Positions 17,998 to 27,261 are shown, counted from the stretch's first letter. The stretch: DNA of 64,000 nucleotides from Microbulbifer taiwanensis (GCF_014904815.1 NZ_JACZFR010000025.1:265660-329659); one strand, 5' to 3'. Notes: generated by a model not told the origin, from the sequence alone. A program made the numbers and translations.

Positions 17998-18432
17998 TTA
18001 TTCGTCTTCCGGGATTTTCGTCGCCTGCCAGGCGACTGCACGCCACTCGCCGTCGCGCTTCACGAAGGTGCCGGTGTTGAAGTAATGACTGACCACCGGC
18101 GCCTCGCCGGCCCTGTCTTCCCCCACCAGTTTGAAGACGACTACCGCGCTGTCACCGTACAGGCGAATGTCGACGTCCTCCGCACTGTAGCTTGAAGTGA
18201 CCGGCTGCGCCTGGGACTCTTGCAGTCCCCGCATGATCACCTCTTTGCCGAAGCGCTTGCCCGAGGAACTGGTATAGACCAGGTCGTCTGCCCAGAAGCG
18301 TGAGTGTACTTTCGCATCACCGGCGGCACCCTCGAGGAAGTCATTCAGCAAGTTGCGCAGATCTTCCCTGTCGCCGGCAATCGCCGGCGCGCTCGACAGG
18401 GCAATGATGAAGGCAAGGGTCAGGGCGCGCAT
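17998..18432 (-). CDS. Secreted NTF2-like (DUF4440/SnoaL-type) protein
   Basis: This 144-residue protein has a cleavable signal peptide (RALTLAFIIALSSAPAIAG) followed by an NTF2-like cone fold: LRNLLNDFLEGAAGDAKVHS, FWADDLVYTSSSGKRFGKE, DVDIRLYGDSAVVVFKL and FVKRDGEWRAVAWQATKI. The pattern fits DUF4440-type proteins, many of unknown function. It lies 29 bases downstream of the DegS-like protease on the same strand and may share its transcript. No catalytic assignment is possible from sequence. Confidence 0.75.
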   Translation of the reverse strand: MRALTLAFIIALSSAPAIAGDREDLRNLLNDFLEGAAGDAKVHSRFWADDLVYTSSSGKRFGKEVIMRGLQESQAQPVTSSYSAEDVDIRLYGDSAVVVFKLVGEDRAGEAPVVSHYFNTGTFVKRDGEWRAVAWQATKIPEDE

Positions 18433-18461
18433 GGGATTATCCTCTTCTCATTCTGCCTATT

Positions 18462-19610
18462 TCAGCTGCGGCGCTGGGTCTTGGGCTTTTCCGAAACCGT
18501 GGCCTCGACGGTATTGATGGCGCCATTGCGGATAAAGGTGATGGATACGGTGTCGCCGGGGCGCAGTGTCGCCATAGCGGCAATGCCGCGACGGCCGTCA
18601 TTGATTGGCTGGCCGTCGATATGGGTGATGACATCGCCGGGCTTGAGGCCCGCTTCATGTGCCGGGCCCTGGTTGTAGATGGCGGTGATGATGACACCGT
18701 TGGTGGAATTCAATTTGAACGCGCGGGCGAGTTGCGGTGTCACCGCGCTTGCTTCAATACCCAGCCAGCCGGGTACCACGCGGCCGTACTCGATGATGTC
18801 CTGCATCACCTTGAAGGCGATATTGGCCGGAATCGCAAAGCTGATACCGCCGGAATAGCCGGACTGGTTCAATATGGACGTGTTGATGCCCAGCAGGCGC
18901 CCGCGCGCGTCGACCAGGGCGCCGCCGGAATTGCCGGGGTTTACCGCCGCGTCTGTCTGCAGGAAATTCTGCAGGTAGCCGCCGGCGCCGGTGGCGGCCA
19001 GGTTGAGGTTGCGCTCGCCGGTGGCGCTGATGATGCCCTGGGTGACCGTCTGCCCGACGCCAAAGGGGTTGCCGATGGCCAGCACTACATCGCCCACCTG
19101 GGCCTTCTCCGGCTCGCCCACTTCGATGGAAGTGAGCTTGCCCAGCTCGACCTTCAGCACCGCCAGATCGAAATCCGCATCGCTGCCCACCAGCTGCGCC
19201 TGGGCCTCGCGGCCGTCTGCGAGCAGGACCACAATCGCATCTGCCTGGTCGACCACGTGGTGATTGGTGAGGATATAGCCGTCGTCGCTGACGATCACGC
19301 CGGAACCCAGGTTGGACTGCATGCGCTCGCGCTGCGGCAGGTTCATGCTGTCGAACAGGCGGCGGAACAGCGGGTCGTTGAACAGCGGGTGCTGTCGCTG
19401 GGGGACCGCCTTGCGCGTGTAGATATTGACCACCGCCGGGCCCGCCAGGCTGACCGCCCGCGAGTAGGAAACCGGGCCCTGCCATTCGTCCGCGGCGGGC
19501 GTGGGCGCACCGTCGCGCAGTTGTGGGAAAAGTAGCAGCAGAGCCGCCGCCACGGCCAGGCCGATACCGGTGGGCACTGCCCACTCCTGTAGAAAACGTT
19601 GTAGGGACAC
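18462..19610 (-). CDS. degS: DegS/AlgW-type periplasmic serine protease
   Basis: DegS/AlgW proteases sense misfolded outer-membrane proteins and cut the anti-sigma factor RseA/MucA to start the envelope stress response. The 382-residue protein has an N-terminal membrane anchor (VPTGIGLAVAAALLLLF), a trypsin-like domain with triad His118 (ILTNHHVV), Asp148 (DADFDLAVLKVE) and Ser228 (NPGNSGGALVD), and one PDZ domain (residues about 285-370, NQGPAHEAGLKPGDVITHID). One PDZ plus an anchor distinguishes it from DegP. The position downstream of hisD matches algW in pseudomonads. Confidence 0.93.
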   Translation of the reverse strand: MSLQRFLQEWAVPTGIGLAVAAALLLLFPQLRDGAPTPAADEWQGPVSYSRAVSLAGPAVVNIYTRKAVPQRQHPLFNDPLFRRLFDSMNLPQRERMQSNLGSGVIVSDDGYILTNHHVVDQADAIVVLLADGREAQAQLVGSDADFDLAVLKVELGKLTSIEVGEPEKAQVGDVVLAIGNPFGVGQTVTQGIISATGERNLNLAATGAGGYLQNFLQTDAAVNPGNSGGALVDARGRLLGINTSILNQSGYSGGISFAIPANIAFKVMQDIIEYGRVVPGWLGIEASAVTPQLARAFKLNSTNGVIITAIYNQGPAHEAGLKPGDVITHIDGQPINDGRRGIAAMATLRPGDTVSITFIRNGAINTVEATVSEKPKTQRRS

Positions 19611-19675
19611 TCTCGACTCCTCGATTTGCGGCCATTATACGCGTGATACGCGCCTGGCGCGCCCACCGCCGCCCA

Positions 19676-19703
19676 TTGGTTAGCCGTCATAGATCCGTAT
19701 AAT
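19676..19703 (+). promoter_or_regulatory. Sigma-70 promoter of sat
   Basis: TTGGTT (19676-19681) and a consensus TATAAT (19698-19703) are 16 bases apart, 45 bases before the sat start codon. Confidence 0.6.
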
Positions 19704-19747
19704 GGCGGCTCCAAAATTCCGAGAATCACCATAATCTGGAGATCTAA

Positions 19748-20938
19748 ATGTCCCTGGTTCGCCCTCACGGCAGCGTCGAGCTGCAGCCCCGTTTTGTGTA
19801 CGACAGTGAAAGGCATCACCAGCTGATGCACGAAGCGGAGTCCCTGCCTTCGATTGTGGTCAGTTCCGCCGCCGCGGCCAACGCGGTAATGCTGGGCGCC
19901 GGCTACTTCAACCCGCTGCACGGCTATATGAAGCTGGCGGACGCGCTGAGTGTGGCCGAGTCCCTGCGCACCGTTGACGGTCTCTTCTGGCCGGTGCCGG
20001 TACTGAATATGGTGAAGGACACCAGTGCCATCGAGGGTGCCTCCCGCATCGCCCTGCGCGACCCCAATGTCGAGGGCAACCCGGTGCTGGCGATCATGGA
20101 CGTGGAGGCGATCGAGACTGTCTCCGACGAACAGGTCGACACCATGGCCGGGCATGTGTTCGGTACCCTGGACGAGAAGCACCCGGGCGTGGCCACCTTC
20201 AAATCCGCCGGCCGCCAGCTGATCTCCGGCTCTATCGAGGTACTGAACTTCAGCTACTTCCAGAACGACTTCCCGGATACCTTCCGCACCGCGGTGGAAA
20301 TCCGCAACGAGTTCACCGAACGCGGCTGGAACAAGGTGGTGGCCTTCCAGACCCGCAACCCGATGCACCGAGCCCACGAGGAATTGTGCAAAATGGCGCT
20401 GGACGGCGTCGACGCGGACGGCGTGCTGATTCATATGCTGCTGGGCCAGCTGAAGCCGGGCGATATCCCCGCGCCGGTGCGCGATGCCTCCATCCGCAAG
20501 ATGGTGGAGCTCTACTTCCCGGCCAATACCGTGATGGTGACCGGCTACGGTTTCGATATGCTTTACGCCGGCCCGCGCGAGGCCGTACTGCACGCGGTCT
20601 TCCGCCAGAATTGCGGCTGCAGCCACCTGATCGTCGGCCGCGACCACGCTGGGGTAGGGGACTACTACGGTGCCTTTGATGCGCAGACCGTCTTCGACGA
20701 CAAGGTGCCGGAGGGAGCCCTGGAGATCGAGATATTCCGCGCCGACCACACGGCCTACTCAAAAAAGCTGAATAAGGTGGTGATGATGCGCGATGTGCCG
20801 GATCACTCCAAAGAGGACTTTATCCTGCTGTCCGGCACCAAGGTGCGCGAGATGCTGGGCGACGGCATTGCACCGCCGCCGGAATTCTCCCGCCCAGAGG
20901 TGGCGCAGATCCTGATGGATTACTACCAGAATCTGTGA
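19748..20938 (+). CDS. sat: Sulfate adenylyltransferase (ATP sulfurylase)
   Basis: This enzyme activates sulfate with ATP to adenylyl sulfate. The 396-residue protein belongs to the monomeric Sat/Met3 type, not the CysDN heterodimer. Seen are the PUA-like N-terminal region (residues 1-160), the nucleotide motif FQTRNPMHRAHEEL (QTRNP and HxxH), the GRDHAGVGDYYGAFDA loop and the C-terminal LSGTKVREML. Reduction genes are not adjacent, so an assimilatory role is inferred. A consensus promoter precedes it and a strong bidirectional terminator follows. Confidence 0.94.
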   Translation: MSLVRPHGSVELQPRFVYDSERHHQLMHEAESLPSIVVSSAAAANAVMLGAGYFNPLHGYMKLADALSVAESLRTVDGLFWPVPVLNMVKDTSAIEGASRIALRDPNVEGNPVLAIMDVEAIETVSDEQVDTMAGHVFGTLDEKHPGVATFKSAGRQLISGSIEVLNFSYFQNDFPDTFRTAVEIRNEFTERGWNKVVAFQTRNPMHRAHEELCKMALDGVDADGVLIHMLLGQLKPGDIPAPVRDASIRKMVELYFPANTVMVTGYGFDMLYAGPREAVLHAVFRQNCGCSHLIVGRDHAGVGDYYGAFDAQTVFDDKVPEGALEIEIFRADHTAYSKKLNKVVMMRDVPDHSKEDFILLSGTKVREMLGDGIAPPPEFSRPEVAQILMDYYQNL

Positions 20939-20975
20939 TCTGGCGTAGGTGGGCGCAGCCCACCTATCCGGAATT

Positions 20976-21006
20976 AAAAAGGGCGGGTTGAATCCCGCCC
21001 TTTCTG
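20976..21006. terminator. Bidirectional terminator between sat and zapG
   Basis: AAAGGGCGGG (20978-20987) and CCCGCCCTTT (20994-21003) form a perfect 10-base-pair stem with a six-base loop, flanked by A and T runs. It can serve both convergent genes. A smaller hairpin (GGTGGGC/GCCCACC, 20948-20963) precedes it. Confidence 0.85.
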
Positions 21007-21023
21007 TCTGTGCCCGCTGCCGG

Positions 21024-21482
21024 TCAGCGACTGGCGGCGCTCTCGGTGCCGCCGTGGGGCTCCTTCTCCAGGCCGAAGTCCTCGTCCAGGGTGCCCTTGG
21101 CGCCCGGCTCTTTCGGCGCCCAATCCCGCGGCGGCGCGACACTCTGCAGGTTTTCGTCGTTTTCGCTCAGTTTGCCGCTGCCGGCTTCCAGCATCTGCCG
21201 GCCTATATCCTGGCTGGACAGGCGCAGGGCGCTGTTGGCCAGGTACTCGTGCACTTCCCTATAGCTTTCGGTGAGGTTGTGAACCAGCTGGGAGGTCTGG
21301 TCAAAATGTTCGTTTACCTGCAGCTGGAAGTCCTCCAGCTTGCTGTTGGCCTCGCGCAGGCGTAGCTCCAGCTCCTGGGTGCGGTCCAGGCTGCCGCGGC
21401 CGCGCACGGCGAGAAACGCCAGCAGGGCGCCCAGGGCCAGACCTAGGATACCTACCAGAATCAATACCGATGTAGAGTGCAC
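21024..21482 (-). CDS. zapG: Cell-division/envelope protein ZapG (YhcB, DUF1043)
   Basis: This 152-residue bitopic protein matches YhcB/ZapG, which links cell division and envelope synthesis. It has one N-terminal membrane helix (VLILVGILGLALGALLAFLA), then a coiled-coil region LELRLREANSKLEDFQLQVN and HFDQTSQLVHNLTESYREV-HEYLA, and an acidic, disordered tail. The start is GTG 21482 with GGAGGAAG six bases upstream. It is divergent from zapE, the same pairing seen in other gammaproteobacteria. Confidence 0.9.
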   Translation of the reverse strand: MHSTSVLILVGILGLALGALLAFLAVRGRGSLDRTQELELRLREANSKLEDFQLQVNEHFDQTSQLVHNLTESYREVHEYLANSALRLSSQDIGRQMLEAGSGKLSENDENLQSVAPPRDWAPKEPGAKGTLDEDFGLEKEPHGGTESAASR

Positions 21483-21662
21483 TAATACTTCCTCCTCAAA
21501 TAAATGACAGCTGTAGCCATCCTTGACTTAGAGCACCGGCCGAAAGCCGGCGCTGGGTTTAGAGTATACGCGAATAGTGCCGTTCCGTCGGCTAGGCGGT
21601 CACTCGGAGAATTTGGTAGAGTGGCGCCCCTCGCAACAAGGCAGTCCATTCCCACATCAGCC

Positions 21663-22787
21663 ATGTCCCCAGCCAGCTCATCACTTCTGTCGCCGCTCGA
21701 GCGCTACCAGCGCGACCTACAGCGCCCCGATTTCGTCGCCGACCCGGCGCAGGCCGCCGCGGTGCAGGAACTGCAGCATCTCTATTCGCGCCTGCTCGAG
21801 AAAGAAGGGCGGGGCGGCCTGTTCGGGCGTTTGCGCAAGCTGTGGCGGGATCAGTCGGAGCCGGAACGCGGCCTCTACTTTTGGGGTGGGGTGGGCCGCG
21901 GTAAGACCTACCTGATGGACGCCTTCTTCGAGTCGCTGCCCTTTGCACAGAAGCAGCGCACCCACTTCCACCGCTTTATGCGCGAGGCGCACCGGGAGCT
22001 GAAGGCGCTGGCGGGGGAGAAGAATCCGCTGGAGAAGGTCGCTGACAGGGTGGCGGCGCGGGCGCGGGTGCTGTGTTTCGACGAATTCTTCGTCTCCGAT
22101 ATCGCCGATGCGATGATCCTCGCCGGCCTGCTCGACGCGCTCTTCCGCCGCGGCGTGACCCTGGTGGCCACGTCCAATATCGAACCCGAGGGGCTGTACA
22201 GGGATGGGCTGCAGCGGGCGCGCTTCCTGCCTGCCATAGCCCTGTTGAAGCAGTACACCAGGGTGGTCAATGTGGATGGCGGCACCGATTACCGGCTGCG
22301 GGCGCTGGAGGTGGCCGAGTTGTACCACTCGCCGCTGGACTCTGCGGCGGATGCCAGCCTGGCGCGCAGCTTCGCCAGCCTGAGCGTCGAGGGCTGCGAG
22401 GTGCGCGAGAAGGTGGACCTGGATATAGAGGGGAGGCGAATTCGCGCGCTGAAAGTGGCGGACGACGTGGCCTGGTTCGATTTCAGCGATCTCTGCGACG
22501 GCCCGCGCTCGCAGAACGACTATATAGAGCTGGCGCGGGAGTTCCACACGGTGCTGTTGGCGGAGGTACCGCGTTTCAACGAGCGCACCGAGGCCCAGGC
22601 GCGGCGCTTTATCAACCTGGTAGACGAGTTCTACGACCGCTGCGTCAAACTGGTAATCTCCGCCGAGGTGCCGGCGGAACGGCTCTACGGCGGCAAGCAC
22701 CTGGTGTTCGAGTTTGAGCGGACGGTCAGCCGGCTGCTGGAGATGCAGTCCCACGATTACCTGGCGCGGCCGCACCGGCCGGATTGA
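21663..22787 (+). CDS. zapE: Cell division ATPase ZapE (AFG1-like)
   Basis: ZapE is an AFG1-type ATPase acting at the constricting Z-ring in enterics. The 374-residue protein has LSPLERYQRDLQRPDFVADP, Walker A GGVGRGKTYLMD, Walker B VLCFDEFFVSDIADAMIL, sensor LVATSNIEPEGLYRDGLQR and the C-terminal RFINLVDEFYDRCVKLVIS. ATG 21663 is chosen as it opens the family N-terminus; the frame is open to 21504 without a good ribosome-binding site. Confidence 0.93.
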   Translation: MSPASSSLLSPLERYQRDLQRPDFVADPAQAAAVQELQHLYSRLLEKEGRGGLFGRLRKLWRDQSEPERGLYFWGGVGRGKTYLMDAFFESLPFAQKQRTHFHRFMREAHRELKALAGEKNPLEKVADRVAARARVLCFDEFFVSDIADAMILAGLLDALFRRGVTLVATSNIEPEGLYRDGLQRARFLPAIALLKQYTRVVNVDGGTDYRLRALEVAELYHSPLDSAADASLARSFASLSVEGCEVREKVDLDIEGRRIRALKVADDVAWFDFSDLCDGPRSQNDYIELAREFHTVLLAEVPRFNERTEAQARRFINLVDEFYDRCVKLVISAEVPAERLYGGKHLVFEFERTVSRLLEMQSHDYLARPHRPD

Positions 22788-22813
22788 GTTGCCCCACAGT
22801 CGACCCGCACCGT

Positions 22814-22830
22814 TTCACATCCGCTTGACG
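22814..22830 (+). promoter_or_regulatory. Candidate response-regulator box upstream of ABC operon
   Basis: TTCACA-TCCGC-TTGACG is a direct repeat of hexamers with five-base spacing, an 11-base period typical of OmpR-family binding sites. It shares TTCACATCC with the site at 26072-26088. It lies 54 bases before the ABC ATPase gene. Confidence 0.4.
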
Positions 22831-22883
22831 CCCGCCGATCCACACTGGCGCAGATTCCCTGTTGACTGCCACGGAAATCTGCC

Positions 22884-23555
22884 ATGGATCATATTGAACT
22901 TCGCGCCCTCGGACACTGGTTCGAGGGCCGCTCGCAGGGCGGTGAGCCCGAGACCATTTACCTGTTCGACAACCTGAACCTGACCGTCCGCGCCGGGCGC
23001 AGCCACGCCATACTGGGGCCATCCGGCGCGGGCAAGTCCAGCCTGCTGTCGCTGATCGCCGCGCTGGAGCGGCCCAGGTCCGGCGAGGTGGCGATTCACC
23101 TGGACGGAAGAGCGGCGGATGCTCCGTCCCTGCGTCGCCGCTCCGGCTTCGTGTTCCAGCAGTTTCACCTGCTGCCGGAGCTGGACGCCCTGGGCAATGT
23201 CGCCCTGCCGCTGCGCCTGCGCGGCGACGGCCAAGCCCGCGAGAAGGCGCGCCACTGGCTCGAGCGCGTGGGGTTGTCCGCGCGCGCCGCCCACAAGCCC
23301 AATCAGTTGAGTGGGGGCGAGCAGCAGCGCCTGGCCATAGCCCGCGCCTTTGTCGCCGAGCCGGCCTTTGTGTTCGCCGATGAGCCCACCGGCAACCTGG
23401 ATCAGCACACCGCCGCCTATATCGGCGAACTGCTGTTCGGCTGTGTACAGGAGCAGGGCAGTGCCCTGGTGCTGGTGACCCACAGCGACACCTTAAGTCG
23501 TATGGCGGATTGCCGCTATCGACTCTCCGGTGGTCATCTGGAGCTGCTGGCATGA
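22884..23555 (+). CDS. ABC transporter ATPase, YbbA/LolD-like
   Basis: This 223-residue ATPase belongs to the MacB/LolD/YbbA group that works with FtsX-type permeases in mechanotransmission rather than classical transport. Motifs: Walker [15 protein letters not shown] (near residue 45), Q-loop [12 protein letters not shown], signature [15 protein letters not shown] and Walker [13 protein letters not shown]. The stop overlaps the permease start (ATGA, 23552-23555), so the two are coupled. The pair resembles YbbA-YbbP, whose substrate is not settled. Confidence 0.88.
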   Translation: MDHIELRALGHWFEGRSQGGEPETIYLFDNLNLTVRAGRSHAILGPSGAGKSSLLSLIAALERPRSGEVAIHLDGRAADAPSLRRRSGFVFQQFHLLPELDALGNVALPLRLRGDGQAREKARHWLERVGLSARAAHKPNQLSGGEQQRLAIARAFVAEPAFVFADEPTGNLDQHTAAYIGELLFGCVQEQGSALVLVTHSDTLSRMADCRYRLSGGHLELLA

Positions 23556-26071
23556 ACTTTCTCACACTGGCCTGGCAGGAGTTCCGCAGCGACCTGGGGC
23601 AGGCGGATACCCGGCTGCAATTGCTCGCCCAGATACTGCTGGCTTTTTTCCTGCTGCTGCTGAGCCTGAGCGGCGCCTCCCTGCAGAGTGCCCTGCAGCA
23701 AAACCTGAGCGACATGCTGGGGGCGGACCTGGTGCTCGAGCGCCACCGGCCGCTGAGCGAGGCACAGAGGTCCGCGCTGGCCGAACTGAGCGCGGACCTG
23801 AGCGAAACCCGATTGCTGGATATCACCTTGAGCCACGCCGGGCGACACCAGCAGGTGCAGCTGAAACTGGTGGATCGCCACTATCCGCTGCAGGGGCAGC
23901 TGGCCGTGGGTCGCTCGCGGGCCTCGGAACACGAGTCCGCCGGGCGCGGCCCCGGCGCCGGGGAGATCTGGCTGGACACCCGGGCTTTAGTGGGACTCGG
24001 GCTGGCCACCGGCGAGTCGCTGCATCTGGGCGGCAGAGAATACCTTGTCAGCCGCGCGCTCTTTCACGAGCCGGACCGGCTGCTGGAAGGCCATTCGGTG
24101 GCGGTGCGGGCCATGGCGGCGCTGCCGGCGGGAGCGGCTGGACCGCCCCTTGCCGGCGACACCCGCTATCGCTACCTGCTGAATGCGGACGCCTCCCAGG
24201 AGGCCGTGATTGTCGCCTGGGTGCAGCGAGAACTGCCGGACGCGCGTCTGGTCCGCAAGCGCGGCGGGCAGCACCCGCTGGCCGGTTTCTGGCAGCGGGT
24301 GGAAAATTTCTTCGGCCTGAGCGCCTTGGTACTGTTTGTGCTGGGCGGCGTGGCCATGGACCTGATCGGCCGTCGCCTGCTGCGCCGCGAGGCCTATCGC
24401 CAGGCGGTGTACCAGAGCCTGGGGCTGTCGCCGGCGCGGGGCCTGTGCCTCTACGGCGCAAAGTGGATGCTCGGGATCGCGCTGTCGTTCCTGCTGGCCG
24501 GGCTGCTGGCGCTGGCCGGGCAGCAATGGGTGCTGAAGTTGTTGCAGGGCCATCTCGCCGGTGCCCTCGGTGCAGACATCGGCGCGGAGATCGGTGCGGA
24601 ATTGGAAGCCGCCTGGCATCCGGGCGTGCTGGCGAGGACCTTGGGTCTCCTGTGGCTGCTGTTACTCTGCCTGCAGTTGCCGACCCTGATCGGCGTCGGG
24701 CGCGCCAGCGTGCTCGAACTGTTGCGGCCGCAGCAGCGCTTGCCGGCGTTGGCGCTACGCCTGGCCTGGATGTTGACCTGCTTCAGCCTGCTGGTGGCGG
24801 CCTATTCGGACAATAGCCGCCTGACCCTGCTGATGATCGGCACCCTGCTGGTCACACTGCTGCTGATAGCATCCCTGACCTTTGCGCTGCTGACACTGGT
24901 CGAGCGCCTCACCCGGCGGCGGGGTGGCCTGCTGGCTTTCTGCCTCTTCACCATGCGGCAGCGGCTGCTGGGCAAATCCGCCCAGGTGATGGGGCTGGGC
25001 CTGTGCGCCACCCTGTTGCTCTTCACCTTTATGCTGCTGCGGGACCTGGGCCAGGCCATGGAGGCGAATAGCCGCGCGGTGGACGGCAACCTGCTGATCG
25101 TCCGCGCCACCTCGGCGCAAATGGCGGATATCGAAGCCTGGAACCGGCGCACCGGCAGCGTCCTGCGCCAGTCGCGGCCCTATGTGCGCGCGCAGCTGGT
25201 GCGCATCAACGGCCTGGCGCCAGAGGCGTTCAGCGGCCAGCCCAGCGAGAGCCTGAGCCGCATCGCCAGGCCCATCCGGTTGAGCTGGTCCGCGGAGCTG
25301 CCGGCCAACAACCGTTTGGCGGCGGGGCGCTGGTGGCAGGCGGGGGATGAGAACAGGCGACAGATCTCCGTCGAGGACGAGGTGATGGCGGACCTGGGCC
25401 TGTCCCTGGGGGATGCCCTGGCGTTCGCCATCGGCGGGCAGCTGGTGGAATTTACCCTGGTCGCCGGGCACGCCTATCGGCCCGGCGCGGGTTCCATCAC
25501 CTTCTGGTTCCAGGTGCCGCCCGGGGCAGTGGAATCGCTCGGTGTGGAGCTGCTGCAGATGGGTAGCATGGAGCTGCCCCAGCGCGCCTGGTCCCAGCTG
25601 GGTGAACTCTGGCGGCGACATCCGGGGCTGGAACTCCTGCCGGTAAAACAGCTGAGCGAGCGCTTCGACGCCACCCTGGCCCTGGTGACCCGGGTGGTGG
25701 CCGGCTACAGCCTGCTGCTGGGCCTGATGGCCCTGTTGCTGGTGGCGGCCTGCGTGCGCGGATTCGAGCGGGACGACCGGCGCAAGAACGGCCTGCTGCT
25801 GAGCCTGGGGCTGAGGCGGCGCCACTGCCTGCGGTTGAATCTCTACGAGTGGCTGATCACCGCGGCCATTGCCGGTGGCGGCGCCGTCGCCGGCACCAGC
25901 CTGGCGGGGCAGCTTATCTACCGCTCCCAGTTCCACCTCAATTACCGTCCGGACGCGCTCTATCTGTTGGGCACGCTGGCGATCATGGCCGCCGTGCTCT
26001 GCCTGCTGGGGCTCTGGTGCTGCCGGCACAGCCTCAAGGCGTCGGTGGGCGAATTGATGGCCGAATCCTGA
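23552..26071 (+). CDS. FtsX-like ABC transporter permease, YbbP-like
   Basis: This 839-residue inner-membrane protein has the large architecture of YbbP: an N-terminal helix (LLAQILLAFFLLLLSLSG), a periplasmic domain (residues about 45-250), a first FtsX-like bundle (LSALVLFVLGGVAMDLIG onward), middle helices, a second periplasmic domain (residues about 520-690) and a C-terminal FtsX bundle ending CLLGLWCCRHSLKASVGEL. The start ATG 23552 overlaps the ATPase stop. Together they probably act on lipoproteins, lipids or secreted hydrolases, as inferred from relatives; the substrate cannot be read from the sequence. Confidence 0.86.
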   Translation: MNFLTLAWQEFRSDLGQADTRLQLLAQILLAFFLLLLSLSGASLQSALQQNLSDMLGADLVLERHRPLSEAQRSALAELSADLSETRLLDITLSHAGRHQQVQLKLVDRHYPLQGQLAVGRSRASEHESAGRGPGAGEIWLDTRALVGLGLATGESLHLGGREYLVSRALFHEPDRLLEGHSVAVRAMAALPAGAAGPPLAGDTRYRYLLNADASQEAVIVAWVQRELPDARLVRKRGGQHPLAGFWQRVENFFGLSALVLFVLGGVAMDLIGRRLLRREAYRQAVYQSLGLSPARGLCLYGAKWMLGIALSFLLAGLLALAGQQWVLKLLQGHLAGALGADIGAEIGAELEAAWHPGVLARTLGLLWLLLLCLQLPTLIGVGRASVLELLRPQQRLPALALRLAWMLTCFSLLVAAYSDNSRLTLLMIGTLLVTLLLIASLTFALLTLVERLTRRRGGLLAFCLFTMRQRLLGKSAQVMGLGLCATLLLFTFMLLRDLGQAMEANSRAVDGNLLIVRATSAQMADIEAWNRRTGSVLRQSRPYVRAQLVRINGLAPEAFSGQPSESLSRIARPIRLSWSAELPANNRLAAGRWWQAGDENRRQISVEDEVMADLGLSLGDALAFAIGGQLVEFTLVAGHAYRPGAGSITFWFQVPPGAVESLGVELLQMGSMELPQRAWSQLGELWRRHPGLELLPVKQLSERFDATLALVTRVVAGYSLLLGLMALLLVAACVRGFERDDRRKNGLLLSLGLRRRHCLRLNLYEWLITAAIAGGGAVAGTSLAGQLIYRSQFHLNYRPDALYLLGTLAIMAAVLCLLGLWCCRHSLKASVGELMAES

Positions 26072-26088
26072 TTCACATCCATTTCACA
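26072..26088 (+). promoter_or_regulatory. Candidate response-regulator box upstream of pfpI-like gene
   Basis: TTCACA-TCCAT-TTCACA is a perfect direct repeat with five-base spacing, starting one base after the permease stop codon and 51 bases before the next gene. It matches the sequence at 22814-22830 in eleven of the first twelve positions around TTCACATCC. Confidence 0.5.
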
Positions 26089-26138
26089 GCGGCGGCGATA
26101 GCCTGGCAGCGCCCATTAATGAAAAGGAGTCAATTTCC

Positions 26139-27242
26139 ATGAAGCGACTGATCGCAGTGCTGAGTCTGTGTCTGTGCACCCTGTCACCGGCACTGGCCGG
26201 CGAGGCCCCGCGGGTGCTGATGGTTCTGAGCGGCTACGGCCTGGACCGGGGCGAGGAGCGGCCGGGTTACGAGTTCGATGAATTCGCCCAGGCCTACCTG
26301 ATCTTCAGGCAAAACGGCCTGGCGGTAGATATCGCCAGTCCCCGGGGCGGCGCCGTGGAGGCGGATCAATACAACCCGGACAAGCCTTTCGTAAAGGTCG
26401 TCACCGAGGATGCGGCGGCTGTAGCCAAACTCGAAAACACCCTGGCCCTGGACGGGCTGAAGGCCGAGGATTACGCGGCCGTGTTTGTGGTGGGTGGCAA
26501 GGGCGCCATGTTTGATCTGCCCGGGGACCGGAACCTGCAGCGCCTGATCGCCGGCGTCTATGAAAACGGCGGTGTGGTGGCGGCCGTGTGCCACGGCCCG
26601 GCGGCGCTGGTGAACGTAAAACTCAGCGATGGCAGCTACCTGGTGTCGGGCAGGGCGGTGAACGGTTTTACCAATGCCGAGGAGCGGGCGTTTGGCAAAA
26701 AGTGGATAGAGCACTTTCCCTTTCTGCTGCAGGACAAGCTGATCGAGCGCGGTGGCCGCTTCCAGCACAGCGACCTGATGCTGGGCCATGTGGCCGCAGA
26801 CGGGCGCCTGCTCACCGGCCAGAACCCGTCGTCCACACCGAAGCTGGCCGAAGCCCTGGTCGAGTCCCTGGGTATTGTGCCCAAACCCCGCGAGCCCTTT
26901 GTGGAGGAGCGCACCATGGATATGATCGCCCAGGTGTGGGATGGCAACGTGGAGGCCGGCGAGTCTTTCCGCCGGAATGCCGCGGGCTATGAGCCCAAGT
27001 TGGTGTCGCTCTATGGCTTCTATCAGCTGCAATTCAGTCGGGATGACCGGCAGTGGCAAAAGGCGGTGGCCCTGATGGAGTTGGGCAGCGTTCACTTCCA
27101 GCACCCCACTGTCGAACTGGCCATGGCCCGCGGCCACGCGCAGTTGGGTAATCGGGACAAGGCCAGGGCACTGCTGATCCGCCTGCTGGAGGAGCACCCG
27201 GATATGCAGGAGGCCCGGGCCGTGTTAAAAGAACTTCAGTGA
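26139..27242 (+). CDS. Exported DJ-1/PfpI-family protein with TPR-like tail
   Basis: The 367-residue product has a signal peptide (LIAVLSLCLCTLSPALAG), a DJ-1/PfpI (class I glutamine amidotransferase-like) domain to about residue 240, and an unrelated helical tail. The nucleophile elbow AAVCHGPAALV (Cys near residue 152) and the conserved acidic EFAQAYLIF region are present. The tail (WQKAVALMELGSVHFQHPTV, ELAMARGHAQLGNRDKARAL) reads as TPR-like repeats. DJ-1/PfpI members include deglycase- and chaperone-like proteins; secretion is unusual. AAAAGGAG precedes the ATG. A two-component system follows after 19 bases. Confidence 0.8.
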   Translation: MKRLIAVLSLCLCTLSPALAGEAPRVLMVLSGYGLDRGEERPGYEFDEFAQAYLIFRQNGLAVDIASPRGGAVEADQYNPDKPFVKVVTEDAAAVAKLENTLALDGLKAEDYAAVFVVGGKGAMFDLPGDRNLQRLIAGVYENGGVVAAVCHGPAALVNVKLSDGSYLVSGRAVNGFTNAEERAFGKKWIEHFPFLLQDKLIERGGRFQHSDLMLGHVAADGRLLTGQNPSSTPKLAEALVESLGIVPKPREPFVEERTMDMIAQVWDGNVEAGESFRRNAAGYEPKLVSLYGFYQLQFSRDDRQWQKAVALMELGSVHFQHPTVELAMARGHAQLGNRDKARALLIRLLEEHPDMQEARAVLKELQ

Positions 27243-27261
27243 CGGGTGACGGTAATTCGGC

